A stretch of DNA of 54,470 bases from an uncultured Eubacteriales bacterium. GTDB lineage: Bacteria; Bacillota; Clostridia; Oscillospirales; Acutalibacteraceae. The position numbers and the translations under genes were made by a program. A model generated the notes under the pieces. It worked only from the letters and a program-made list of their open reading frames with translations. It had not been told where the DNA came from and made no database searches. Positions 31,779 through 39,885 of this stretch are shown here, one piece after another. Position 1 is the stretch's first letter; every line of letters begins with the position of its first letter. The stretch covers positions 1 through 54,470 of the forward strand of contig CATONX010000014.1 in the NCBI GenBank assembly GCA_951801675.1. Direction: 5' to 3'.

Positions 31779-32543
31779 ATGGAAGAAAAACTACAAGTCA
31801 GCCGTCTTATCAAAACATATGCCGATAAGACCGTGCTCAACGGCATCAATTTCACGGTGCACAACGGGGAATTCCTTTCTGTATTAGGTCCATCCGGTTG
31901 CGGAAAAACGACGCTGCTGCGGATCTTGATCGGCATTGAGCCGTTCGATAGCGGTCATATCCAAAAGGATGGCGAGGAAATTTCCAATCTGCCGCCCAAT
32001 GCACGAGGAATGGGGATTGTCTTTCAGAACTATGCCTTGTTTCCCAACATGTCAGTACTGCAAAATGTGATGTATCCGCTTAAGTTCCAACCTAAGTTGA
32101 AGAAGAACGCCAAGAGTATTGCCCTCGATATTATTGAGAAGGTCGGGCTGACTGAGCACATTGGGAAAAAGCCCAACAAGCTCTCCGGTGGTCAGCAGCA
32201 GCGGGTGGCCATTGCCCGCACCTTGGCGCTGAGTCCGGATATCGTGCTTTTCGATGAACCCATGTCGGCATTGGATGCCGCCAACCGGGTAGCTCTTCGC
32301 AAGGAGATCAAAGAAATTCAGGCAAAATTCGGGATTACAATGATCTATATTACCCACGACCAGGAGGAAGCCTTCTCCATGTCTGACCGGGTGATTGTTA
32401 TGGATGAGGGGAATATTGTACAAATGGACACTCCCTATGAAGTCTATCATCATCCGGCAAACGACTATGTGGAGCAGTTCGTCACCTGTCATTTAAAGGA
32501 GAAGATTTCCTCCATTCAAGAGAGCGTAGGTGGCGTGCGGTGA
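31779..32543 (+). CDS. ABC importer ATP-binding protein
   Basis: A 254-residue ATPase. Walker A GPSGCGKTT (37-45), Q-loop FQNYALFPNMSV, signature LSGGQQQR, Walker B VLFDEPMSALD and the switch YITHDQEEAF are all intact. It is of the PotA/FbpC/PhnT type, but short, without the full C-terminal TOBE domain. ATG 31779 has GGGAG upstream; the frame back to 31581 overlaps the binding protein. It ends in a GTGA overlap with the permease. Confidence 0.92.
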   Translation: MEEKLQVSRLIKTYADKTVLNGINFTVHNGEFLSVLGPSGCGKTTLLRILIGIEPFDSGHIQKDGEEISNLPPNARGMGIVFQNYALFPNMSVLQNVMYPLKFQPKLKKNAKSIALDIIEKVGLTEHIGKKPNKLSGGQQQRVAIARTLALSPDIVLFDEPMSALDAANRVALRKEIKEIQAKFGITMIYITHDQEEAFSMSDRVIVMDEGNIVQMDTPYEVYHHPANDYVEQFVTCHLKEKISSIQESVGGVR

Positions 32544-34132
32544 CAAAGAGCAGAACCCTTTCTTTGTCGGTCAAGCTGGTGTTGACCGCCTTTTTCATGG
32601 TGACGGTCTTTTTGCCCATCATTTCTATGTTCAGTAAAATTAACTGGGCAACTATCGGAAGTATAGTCAACACGGCAACATTTGGCCAGACAGTTTTCAA
32701 CTCTCTTTCGGTTACTATTTGTGCTACCATCATTTCGGTGATTACGGCTTATCTGCTCGCCTTTGCGATTAACCACAGCCGCATTCCCTGCAAAGGAGCG
32801 CTTTCCATCCTGATTACCTTGCCCATGCTGATTCCCTCTATTTCTCATGGATTGGGCCTAATCAATCTGTTTGGAGAAAATGGTCTGCTGACTAACCTTT
32901 TGGGAATTCCAAGCAATTTGTACGGTTTTAACGGCATTTTGATCGGTTCTGTAATGTATTCCTTTCCCGTGGCCTTTCTAATGCTTTCGGATGCCATGAA
33001 ATATGCAGACGAAACCATCTATGAAGCAGCACGGGTTTTGGGAATACCGAAGGGAAGCCGTTTCTTTTCGGTGACCCTTCCCTATATGAAACGCCCGCTG
33101 ATTTCGGCAACTTTTGCCGTCTTTACTATGGTGTTTACCGATTACGGTGTTCCACTGTCAATTGGCGGGCGGTTTGTAACATTGCCGGTTTATCTCTACA
33201 CCGAAGTTATCGGCCTTCAGGATTTTTCCAGGGGTGCATTTATTGGACTGCTGTTGCTGATTCCTGCCATCATCACGTTCCTTATCGATCTGCGCAAGAA
33301 GGACAATGAAGGGATGGGTTTCGCCTCTAAATCCATCCGTATTGAACGAAATCGGCTGCGGGATATTTTGCTGGGCCTTTTTTGTGTTTTGGTTATCGGA
33401 TTTGTATTGTTGGTGCTGGTTTCCTTCGCAATCATGACCTTTATTGGCAAATACCCCTATGATATGAGCTTTACCCTGCGCCACATCCAGGAAGTGATGG
33501 ATAAAGGTCTGGGCGAATTTTTCAGCAATTCCCTCTTGATTTCTATTTTAGTTGCATTGATCGGTACGGTAGTAGGGTATATAACTGCCTATGTAACTGC
33601 CAGAACGGAAAGCCGTGTCGTCAGCCGGATTTTGCATTTGACCTCTATTTCTTCTCTGGCAATCCCCGGTATCGTGTTAGGTCTGGGGTATGTCATCTGC
33701 TTTAGTGGCAGTTTCCTGTATGGTACTATTTTTATTTTGGTACTTGTTAATATCATTCACTTTTTCTCTTCGCCCTATATGATGGCTCATAATGCCATGA
33801 AAAAGCTTAATCCGAACTTTGAGGATGTGGGGAAGACGCTGTGCGTTGGCCGCCTGCGGTTGCTGCGGGACGTGTTTATTCCAAACACCCTCGACACGAT
33901 TGCAGAAATGTTCGGATATTTCTTTGTCAATTCTATGATCACCATTTCTGCCGTTGCGTTCCTCTATAATACGAGGACCATGCCTCTGGCAATTTTGATC
34001 AACCAATTGGAGGGCGACATGATGTTTGAGGCGGCGGCCTTTGTTTCGATGATCATTCTGCTTTCCAACATTCTTGCGAAGATTGTGATTGCAGGAGTGA
34101 AAAAGTTCTGCAAATACCGTCTTGCAAAATAG
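32540..34132 (+). CDS. ABC importer permease with two fused membrane domains
   Basis: A 530-residue protein with about twelve membrane segments in two homologous halves. Each half has an EAA-like coupling loop, DETIYEAARVLGIPKGSRFF in the first and NPNFEDVGKTLCVGRLRLLR in the second. This tandem layout is that of FbpB-type iron permeases and of the fused form of PhnU/PhnV for 2-aminoethylphosphonate. It starts at GTG 32540 overlapping the ATPase stop by 4 bases, so the two are translationally coupled. Confidence 0.92.
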   Translation: MTKSRTLSLSVKLVLTAFFMVTVFLPIISMFSKINWATIGSIVNTATFGQTVFNSLSVTICATIISVITAYLLAFAINHSRIPCKGALSILITLPMLIPSISHGLGLINLFGENGLLTNLLGIPSNLYGFNGILIGSVMYSFPVAFLMLSDAMKYADETIYEAARVLGIPKGSRFFSVTLPYMKRPLISATFAVFTMVFTDYGVPLSIGGRFVTLPVYLYTEVIGLQDFSRGAFIGLLLLIPAIITFLIDLRKKDNEGMGFASKSIRIERNRLRDILLGLFCVLVIGFVLLVLVSFAIMTFIGKYPYDMSFTLRHIQEVMDKGLGEFFSNSLLISILVALIGTVVGYITAYVTARTESRVVSRILHLTSISSLAIPGIVLGLGYVICFSGSFLYGTIFILVLVNIIHFFSSPYMMAHNAMKKLNPNFEDVGKTLCVGRLRLLRDVFIPNTLDTIAEMFGYFFVNSMITISAVAFLYNTRTMPLAILINQLEGDMMFEAAAFVSMIILLSNILAKIVIAGVKKFCKYRLAK

Positions 34133-34152
34133 GGATGGAGGAAAGAACCGAT

Positions 34153-35061
34153 ATGAATATTAATAAAACGCAGTTTGAAGTCTTGGTATATGTGGAAAGC
34201 GAGGGAGGCAAAAAACTGCCCCAACGGAAGATTGCCGACGAGACGCATTTATCCCTAGGCGCAGTGAACAAAGCGCTTCTGGAACTGCACGAGTTAGGCC
34301 TTCTCTCTCAAAACGACAAAAAGGAAATTCAGATTACCAAGTTGGGTCTGGAGGCTCTGGCTCCTTACCGGGTGCGTCGTGCAGTGATTATCGCCGCCGG
34401 ATTCGGCGCGCGGATGGTACCGATCACCCTGAATACTCCAAAACCTTTGGTGCGGGTGCATGGGAAGATGATCGTGGAGACTCTGCTCGACGCCATTGAG
34501 AAGGCAGGAATTGAAGAAATCGTAATTGTTCGGGGATATTTGTGGGAACAGTTTGACGTGCTACTGCATAAATATCCGAATATCAAATTCTTATATAACC
34601 CGCTTTTCAACGAATCCAATAATATTTCGTCTGCTTTGCTAGCGAAGGACTTGCTTCAAAATGCCTACGTCTGTGAAGCGGATTTGCTGTTGAGCAATCC
34701 TCATCTCATCCGCAAATATGAGTATGCTTCTAATTATCTGGGAATGTATAAAGAATACACGGACGACTGGTGTTTTGCAGCTAAGAAAGGCATTATTTCT
34801 GAGCTAATGGTGGGAGGAACCAATTGCTACCATATGTATGGGGTTTCCTTCTGGAATGCGAAAGACGGTGCGCAACTAGGAAAGGACATCGATGAAACTT
34901 TTCGTATGCCGGGCGGCAAAGAAAAGTATTGGGACGAAGTGGCGCTACGGGTCTTTGCCAAACACTACGCAGTAGAAGTGCGGCCCTGTTTCGAGGGGGA
35001 TATTTTGGAAATTGATACTTTTAACGAGCTCAAAAAGATCGATCCGGTCTACGATATGTAA
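34153..35061 (+). CDS. HTH-cytidylyltransferase fusion (LicC/PntC-like)
   Basis: A 302-residue fusion. Residues 1-68 are a winged helix (LPQRKIADETHLSLGAVNKA, then a wing and EIQITKLGLEAL). Residues 75-302 are a nucleotidyltransferase with AAGFGARM (81-88), NTPKPLVRVHGKM, VRGYLWEQFDVL, YKEYTDDWCF, VSFWNAKDG, YWDEVAL and LEIDTFNELKKID. This pattern matches LicC, CTP:phosphocholine cytidylyltransferase, and the related PntC, which activates 2-aminoethylphosphonate. It should make a CMP-headgroup for transfer by the LicD protein encoded downstream. ATG 34153 has GGAGGAAAG 7 bases upstream; ATG 34135 is less likely. The HTH may sense the substrate and control the operon. Confidence 0.88.
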   Translation: MNINKTQFEVLVYVESEGGKKLPQRKIADETHLSLGAVNKALLELHELGLLSQNDKKEIQITKLGLEALAPYRVRRAVIIAAGFGARMVPITLNTPKPLVRVHGKMIVETLLDAIEKAGIEEIVIVRGYLWEQFDVLLHKYPNIKFLYNPLFNESNNISSALLAKDLLQNAYVCEADLLLSNPHLIRKYEYASNYLGMYKEYTDDWCFAAKKGIISELMVGGTNCYHMYGVSFWNAKDGAQLGKDIDETFRMPGGKEKYWDEVALRVFAKHYAVEVRPCFEGDILEIDTFNELKKIDPVYDM

Positions 35062-35318
35062 CGTTAAACAGTAGCTGCACAATCTATGCTGACGCATAGC
35101 TGTGGTTATTGACAAGTTTGATAGGATACTACAAAGGTCAATTTTATAAAAAATAGCAAATTTGGTCCAATTTAATATACTTGGAACTATGGGTGCTGGC
35201 ATACGGGACTTCGCGAGAGATACCATTGTATTTTCCAGAAAGATTTGCTATAATTGGCAGGTAAGAAAAACAGATGATTTTTATCGATAGGAAAAGGAAC
35301 AAACAACGAAAGTGGGAA
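35062..35318 (+). promoter_or_regulatory. Gap with promoter of the flippase-licD pair
   Basis: TTGTAT (35226-35231), a 17-base spacer and TATAAT (35249-35254) form a promoter about 65 bases before ATG 35319. No gene is evident in the gap. Confidence 0.6.
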
Positions 35319-36557
35319 ATGATGGATAAGGCAAAGTGGAAGGTGGTAGCCAATCTCGGTTACAGCATCGGTGCGGTAGTCCTTTTCAATGTGGTGTTGC
35401 AGTTTGTCGTATATCCGTTTCTATCTGCTCAGGTGGGAGAGGAAGAATTCGGAATCATTATCTACCTGCTGTCCATCATTACGATTTTATCCAATTCTGC
35501 GGGAATTGCCTTGAACTATACGCGAGTGGTGATTCACCGACAGCTGGAAACCAAAAATGGCGATTACAATACCTTCCTTCTGGGCTTTGGTGGAGTAGCC
35601 GTTATCGTATGCTGTGTTGTTTTGTATTTCAGCGGGCGGTTAACGGTGTTGGACGCTTTGCTTTTCTCGACGCTGACTATTCTCACATCAGTACGCTGGT
35701 ATGCCGATGTAGAGTTCAAAATGTCCTTGCGCTACAGTCTTTATTTTCTGTTTTACGTGATTCTGTCAGCCGGTAATGTGCTGGGACTACTGGTATTCAA
35801 GGGAACAGGGAACTGGTATCTGGCCATTATGCTAGGCGAAATACTGGTTTTGCTTTTTTCGGTATTTCGCAAAAAGCTCTTTTGCAGGCCAGTCTTTTCC
35901 CTGTCGGAAAACCATCGGGTAGTCTGGCGCAAAGCATCCGCATTGACCGTATCGTATGCGATTTCAAACGTCATCATGAATATCGACCGTCTGCTTTTAA
36001 TGAATCTTATCAGCGGCACAGCAGTATCGATTTTCTATAAAGCTTCGCTTTTTGGCAAGACGCTGGCCATGGTTATTGGTCCGCTTAACGGCGTAATCAT
36101 TGCGTATCTTGCCCAATACGACGGCCTTTTGAGTAAAAAAAACTATTTGAAGATTGTTTTCGGTGTAATAGCGATTTCTACCGTGGCTTTTTTTGGATGC
36201 ATTTTAGTGGCGCCTTATGTTCTTCAATTTCTGTATCCGGAGGTATTTGACGAAGTCAATCGTATTCTTTCACTAGCCACCGTCGGGCAGATTGCTTTCT
36301 TTGCGTCCAATCTTTTGCTAGTGATCGTGCTTCGTTTTTGCCATGAGAAATATCAGCTTTACATTGAGGTATTCTGCGGCATTCTTTATGTTGCATTGGC
36401 GATCCCTGCTACCCTTTGGTATGGAATTGACGGTTTTGCGGTTGCGACGCTGATTGCAAATGTGATCAAATTTGTAGTGGTGTGTGTGGTAGGGGTTACC
36501 CATATGGACGGCCCAGCCCTGATAAAAAGTAGTGATGTGGAAAAAGGAGCGCAGTGA
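35319..36557 (+). CDS. Polysaccharide/teichoic-acid flippase (MVF superfamily)
   Basis: A membrane protein of 412 residues from ATG 35319 (a second ATG follows at 35322, and the frame opens at 35274). Twelve predicted membrane segments begin with SIGAVVLFNVVLQFVVYPFL. The layout and the start FGIIIYLLSIITILSNSAGI, quoted in part, fit Wzx/TacF-like oligosaccharide flippases that move lipid-linked repeats across the membrane. In the pneumococcus TacF flips choline-decorated teichoic-acid units, a fitting parallel to the LicC/LicD neighbours. It ends one base before the licD-family start. Confidence 0.85.
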   Translation: MMDKAKWKVVANLGYSIGAVVLFNVVLQFVVYPFLSAQVGEEEFGIIIYLLSIITILSNSAGIALNYTRVVIHRQLETKNGDYNTFLLGFGGVAVIVCCVVLYFSGRLTVLDALLFSTLTILTSVRWYADVEFKMSLRYSLYFLFYVILSAGNVLGLLVFKGTGNWYLAIMLGEILVLLFSVFRKKLFCRPVFSLSENHRVVWRKASALTVSYAISNVIMNIDRLLLMNLISGTAVSIFYKASLFGKTLAMVIGPLNGVIIAYLAQYDGLLSKKNYLKIVFGVIAISTVAFFGCILVAPYVLQFLYPEVFDEVNRILSLATVGQIAFFASNLLLVIVLRFCHEKYQLYIEVFCGILYVALAIPATLWYGIDGFAVATLIANVIKFVVVCVVGVTHMDGPALIKSSDVEKGAQ

Positions 36558-36558
36558 C

Positions 36559-37413
36559 ATGGACAATCCCATAAAACTGATCCATTATGCAAACAGAATT
36601 ATTCTCGCAGAGGTGGATCGCATCTGCCGTGAGGAAAAGATCGAATATTTCATCGATTCCGGTACCCTGCTTGGTGCGGTTCGCCATCAGGGATTTATTC
36701 CTTGGGATGATGATATCGATATCATGTTCAAGCGGGAAGAGCTGGAGAAATTCCGCATGGCTTGTAAAAAACACTTGAATTCGAAATTCGAGTTTGTAGA
36801 GCCTTCTGATTTCAATGGAAACTTTTTTGACTTTGTACCCCGTATACTTTGGAAAAAGAGCCAGTTGCGTACTCCCACGGCAGAAGAGGAGTTTTATAAT
36901 CATAAGCAAAACCGCGTTGCGGTGGATTTCTTCATTTTGGACAGCGCGCCGGATAACGCACTAAAGTTTGCGTGGCAGACCCTGCTTCTTAAGGCAATCT
37001 ATGGGATGTCTATGGGGCACCGTTATCAGGTAGATTACAGCAAATATTCCACCTTGCAGAAGCTGTACGTGGGAATGTTATCAAAAATCGGGAAGCTCTT
37101 TAAGATGGAGACTCTCTTTTGCTGGTATGATCGGGTTTCCGTCTGGGGAAATAAAAAGCCTTCCAAGCGTTATTTTTCGTCCAACACGCTTCTATCGTAC
37201 ATAAACGTTTTATTTGATAAAGAATGGTTCGGTGATGCTGTGCGCCTGCCTATTGACGATCTTATGCTTTGTGCGCCAGCGGGATATCAAGAAATTTTGG
37301 AAGCTTATTACGGCGACTATATGCAGCTACCGCCGGAGGAAGAACGAGTCCCTACCCATGCAACTCTGGAACAGATTCGTATAGAAGAGAATGGCGCAGA
37401 GGTAATCTTATAA
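36559..37413 (+). CDS. LicD-family phosphotransferase
   Basis: A 284-residue LicD-family protein with the hallmark FIDSGTLLGAVRHQG (31-45) and IPWDDDIDI (47-55), the Asp-rich nucleotidyltransferase-fold active site. It continues with DFVPRILW and VAVDFFILD. LicD enzymes move phosphocholine, or in some clusters phosphonate headgroups, from a CMP donor to a sugar of a surface polymer. AAAAAGGAGC precedes ATG 36559; it follows the flippase by one base and so is coupled to it. The acceptor cannot be told, as no glycosyltransferases are present. Confidence 0.92.
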   Translation: MDNPIKLIHYANRIILAEVDRICREEKIEYFIDSGTLLGAVRHQGFIPWDDDIDIMFKREELEKFRMACKKHLNSKFEFVEPSDFNGNFFDFVPRILWKKSQLRTPTAEEEFYNHKQNRVAVDFFILDSAPDNALKFAWQTLLLKAIYGMSMGHRYQVDYSKYSTLQKLYVGMLSKIGKLFKMETLFCWYDRVSVWGNKKPSKRYFSSNTLLSYINVLFDKEWFGDAVRLPIDDLMLCAPAGYQEILEAYYGDYMQLPPEEERVPTHATLEQIRIEENGAEVIL

Positions 37414-37417
37414 CAAA

Positions 37418-37472
37418 GCGATATTAAAAAGGCCGGGCCGCGTAACACGCGGTCCGGCCTTTTTAATATCGC
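37418..37472. terminator. Long bidirectional terminator at the right border of the island
   Basis: GCGATATTAAAAAGGCCGG and its mirror, with the inner CCGCGT-AAC-ACGCGG, make a stem of about 26 bp with a single G-T pair. T runs occur on both sides. It serves licD on the plus strand and the CnaB-like gene on the minus strand. Confidence 0.92.
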
Positions 37473-37494
37473 CGTTTGAAAACACTCCAGCTCG

Positions 37495-38343
37495 TTAGGA
37501 AAGCGCCTGGGCCTTGACGATGTAATCCCCATCGGGCAGGGAGGGAAATACGTAATAGCCGTCGGCGCTGGACATGGTGACGGCAACCAGCCGGTTTACC
37601 CCATCCTGCGTCTGATAGAGACCGACCCAGGCAAGGGGGATAGGAGCTCCCTGTGAATCCTTAAGGAAGCCGCTGAGGAAGGAGGTGTCGGCCGGCGGTT
37701 CCTTTGCGGACAGGGTGAAGTTGATCATCACCGGCGGCTGATCTGCGGACAGGGTGATCACCGCGCTGTCACAGCAATAGGCGCCTGCCGCCGCGATGGC
37801 AGTATAGCTGTCGATAGGAAGGCCGTAGAGAGCATATTCCCCTGTTTCGCTGCTCAGAGCGCAGCCGGCCACGTTGCCGGACGAATCAATCAGGTCGATC
37901 CGTGCGCCCTGAACCGGCGTCTGGTCTTTTGCCGACTGCACCGTGCCGTAGACGGTGCCTTTGCCGCTTGTGATTGGCTGAAGGACCAGTTCCTTGAGCA
38001 GCACCATGTCCCCGGATAAAGTAACCGACAACAGTGAGGCGGCATGATAGCCGTCCTTTGCCGCGCTGACCAGATAGGTGGACGGCGTCAGCGAATCGAC
38101 GGCGAAATACCCTTTTTCATCGGTATACGCATGGGAAATAAAACGGCCGTTTGTCTCATACAAACAGACAAGGGCCCCGCTTACCAGCTCACCACCCGGA
38201 GAAATGCGGTAAACAAAGCCGGAGAGCTGAAGGGGAAGGGGACTTGCCGGGTACAGCGTCAGCGTAGCGACGCCGGGCTCCTTGTCGGCAATGGAAACGG
38301 CGTTTGTGAGAGTTTGCGACAGGTCGGTCGCAGCAGGTTGCAT
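37495..38343 (-). CDS. CnaB/carboxypeptidase-regulatory-like repeat protein
   Basis: A 282-residue protein made of three beta-sandwich repeats of about 80 residues. Each has the pattern V.GA.V.LYET.G......T.E.GYF....L....Y.V: LVSGALVCLYETNGRFISHA, PVQGARIDLIDSSGNVAGCA and IPLAWVGLYQTQDGVNRLVA. These are carboxypeptidase-regulatory/CnaB-like domains. There is no signal peptide, LPXTG or membrane anchor, so it may stay in the cytoplasm or be a spore-surface component; the second is suggested only by the gerQ-cwlJ neighbours. GGAGGG precedes the ATG. Confidence 0.75.
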   Translation of the reverse strand: MQPAATDLSQTLTNAVSIADKEPGVATLTLYPASPLPLQLSGFVYRISPGGELVSGALVCLYETNGRFISHAYTDEKGYFAVDSLTPSTYLVSAAKDGYHAASLLSVTLSGDMVLLKELVLQPITSGKGTVYGTVQSAKDQTPVQGARIDLIDSSGNVAGCALSSETGEYALYGLPIDSYTAIAAAGAYCCDSAVITLSADQPPVMINFTLSAKEPPADTSFLSGFLKDSQGAPIPLAWVGLYQTQDGVNRLVAVTMSSADGYYVFPSLPDGDYIVKAQALS

Positions 38344-38500
38344 AGATTTATCCCTCCAAAATATGGATATCGTGTTTTAAGAAAAAACCTATTCTTTTCC
38401 AAAGAAGGGCAAGGGGAAAGCGGCGTCTAGGCTGGGCGGGTCCCTTCACGCTTTTGCAAGGAAAGCGGCACCGGGTTTTACCTTGGCCGCTGCTGCAGAG

Positions 38501-38536
38501 AAAAGCGCCCGCATTTATAAAGATGCGGGCGCTTTT
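38501..38536 (-). terminator. Terminator downstream of gerQ
   Basis: AAAAGCGCCCGCAT (38501-38514) pairs with ATGCGGGCGCTTTT (38523-38536), a perfect 14-bp stem with A and T flanks on both sides. Confidence 0.85.
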
Positions 38537-38541
38537 CTGGC

Positions 38542-38892
38542 CTACGGCTGCATCCGCGTGGGGACGTTGCGCAGATTTTTGGGCTTGGTGCGCGCGTCGT
38601 AGAAATTGATAAACTTGATGGCATACAGGTCGCACAACACGTATCGGTTCTGGTCTTCCTGGAAGAGGGTCACGTAATTGACGCCGGAGGCGTAAAGAAT
38701 GCCGTCCTTGATGACGATGTTGTTGGTGCCGATGAGGAACTCGATGATGACGTACACGCCGAGGTTTCTGGAAATGACGCCGCGCAGAGAGCCTTGGTAC
38801 ACTTCTTCGTTGGTTTGGGGATTTTCGATTTCCGAGATGGGTTCGTTTGAAGACATATCCAGGTTGCCGCTTTGATTGATATCGCCGTTCAT
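38542..38892 (-). CDS. gerQ: GerQ-like spore coat protein
   Basis: This protein of about 116 residues has a low-complexity N-terminus and a conserved C-terminal half (GSLRGVISRNLGVYVIIEFL and YASGVNYVTLFQEDQNRYVL). The half resembles the strand-rich domain of GerQ, which in Bacillus is a coat protein needed to place CwlJ. The gene lies directly downstream of cwlJ, the reverse of the Bacillus order but the same pair. Several ATG/GTG starts lie between 38892 and 38910; 38892 is chosen from spacing to GAGG, with low certainty. GerQ assignment rests on pattern and neighbour. Confidence 0.72.
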   Translation of the reverse strand: MNGDINQSGNLDMSSNEPISEIENPQTNEEVYQGSLRGVISRNLGVYVIIEFLIGTNNIVIKDGILYASGVNYVTLFQEDQNRYVLCDLYAIKFINFYDARTKPKNLRNVPTRMQP

Positions 38893-38910
38893 ACTGTGCA
38901 TCATCCTCAC

Positions 38911-39351
38911 TTATGTTTGATAGTAAGCATCGGTTGGGTTGTAAAAACAGTGATCGCCGATGCGTGTGACGAAGTAACCGATGGAACTGGGAAAATTGGA
39001 ACGGCAGGTGGTGGAAAAGGGATTGAAAAACCATAGAGCCTGCCCCAAGTCGGACAAACGTCCGCCCGCAATCGCCCAATCCGCAATGTCGTAGTGAACT
39101 TGTTCAGGCGTCATGTTATAAACGTTTTGCGGATTATAGGCCCCGCGCTCCGTTTCCGAGGCGCAAACAAACTGCCCGGGCTGGAAAATAATCCGCCGGA
39201 TGCTCTGCTGGCCTACTCTTGCGTATTCGCCGCCAGGAGCATTGACACGGTTCATCACCACGCTTGCCACTGCCCGCATGCCGTTGTCCCCTTCGCCTCC
39301 CGCCTCGCATTGTATGAGCCTGGCGAGCAATTCCCTGTCTGAATAGGCCAT
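38911..39351 (-). CDS. cwlJ: Spore cortex-lytic hydrolase CwlJ (SleB/CwlJ family)
   Basis: A 146-residue Hydrolase_2 domain protein: LLARLIQCEAGGEGDNGMRA with the catalytic Glu of CEAGGE, AVASVVMNRV, IIFQPGQFVCA and the end ALWFFNPF, SSIGYFVTRIGDHCFYN (quoted in parts). It has no signal peptide, which is normal for CwlJ, unlike exported SleB. It degrades the cortex during germination. ATG 39351 has GAAGGAG 8 bases upstream. A sigma-E-like promoter lies upstream. Confidence 0.9.
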   Translation of the reverse strand: MAYSDRELLARLIQCEAGGEGDNGMRAVASVVMNRVNAPGGEYARVGQQSIRRIIFQPGQFVCASETERGAYNPQNVYNMTPEQVHYDIADWAIAGGRLSDLGQALWFFNPFSTTCRSNFPSSIGYFVTRIGDHCFYNPTDAYYQT

Positions 39352-39375
39352 ACACACCACTCCTTCAACAGTCCC

Positions 39376-39405
39376 AATATATGTAACGCATGAGGGTGTT
39401 TATGT
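39376..39405 (-). promoter_or_regulatory. Candidate sigma-E promoter of cwlJ-gerQ
   Basis: On the minus strand ACATAAA (39405-39399), a 15-base spacer and CATATATT (39383-39376). The -10 fits the sigma-E CATA-type consensus and the spacing is usual for that factor. Mother-cell expression is what cwlJ would need. Confidence 0.45.
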
Positions 39406-39523
39406 CGGATTTGCGCATTACGGACGAGCCGGGAGAGCAGAGCAGGAAAATACGCCCCGTCCCACGGTATAAGACAGGTTTTGCCCCGCATAGAGTACCA
39501 GTAGAAGAAAGCGGGGGATCAAT

Positions 39524-39763
39524 ATGGATGAGCGCAGACCCTTTGCAGATGGTTTTTCGTCCGAGCAAAACCAACAAAGCCCTTGGGACAGCGTATGGAT
39601 GGACCAGCTTACCGATTACCGGTTTGAGGACGCAAACGCCCCACAGGCATCGGTCCTGTTTTTAAAGGTAGACTGGAAGGAATGGTGCGCGTCCAAACGT
39701 ATGGGGCAAGAGGCTGGGCAGGAGCCGGAATGCATCCCTCCCGGACAAAAGCCCAATGCATAA
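39524..39763 (+). CDS. Small acidic protein of unknown function
   Basis: A 79-residue protein (MDERRPFADGFSSEQNQQSP, then WMDQLTDYRFED and a basic end). GCGGGGGATCAAT precedes ATG 39524, and a strong terminator follows. It is not similar to anything I can name. A competing frame at 39390-39665 has no ribosome binding site. Possibly a spore or phase-specific small protein given the neighbours, but this is a guess. Confidence 0.5.
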   Translation: MDERRPFADGFSSEQNQQSPWDSVWMDQLTDYRFEDANAPQASVLFLKVDWKEWCASKRMGQEAGQEPECIPPGQKPNA

Positions 39764-39802
39764 CGCAGCCTCAAACAAAGAACGGCGCAGCGAATCCCGA
39801 AG

Positions 39803-39846
39803 AAAAAGCCCCCGGATACGAATGCATTCGTATCCGGGGGCTTTTT
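39803..39846. terminator. Perfect palindromic bidirectional terminator
   Basis: AAAAAGCCCCCGGATACGAA continues into its own mirror up to GGGGGCTTTTT, 44 bases in all. It lies between the small plus-strand gene and the convergent hydrogenase-like gene. Confidence 0.92.
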
Positions 39847-39885
39847 TCACTGTCGGCAGAGAATGCTCTTCCATGGAATGGATTC

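Noticed and set aside
30671-34132. A plain ferric iron importer
   Set aside because: The binding protein family includes iron binders, but the iron-binding Tyr pair is not evident, no DtxR-type operator precedes it, and the downstream genes concern headgroup activation. Iron cannot be excluded fully.
39390-39665. Plus-strand frame overlapping the small gene at 39524
   Set aside because: It starts inside the cwlJ promoter region and lacks a ribosome binding site; the 39524 frame has one.
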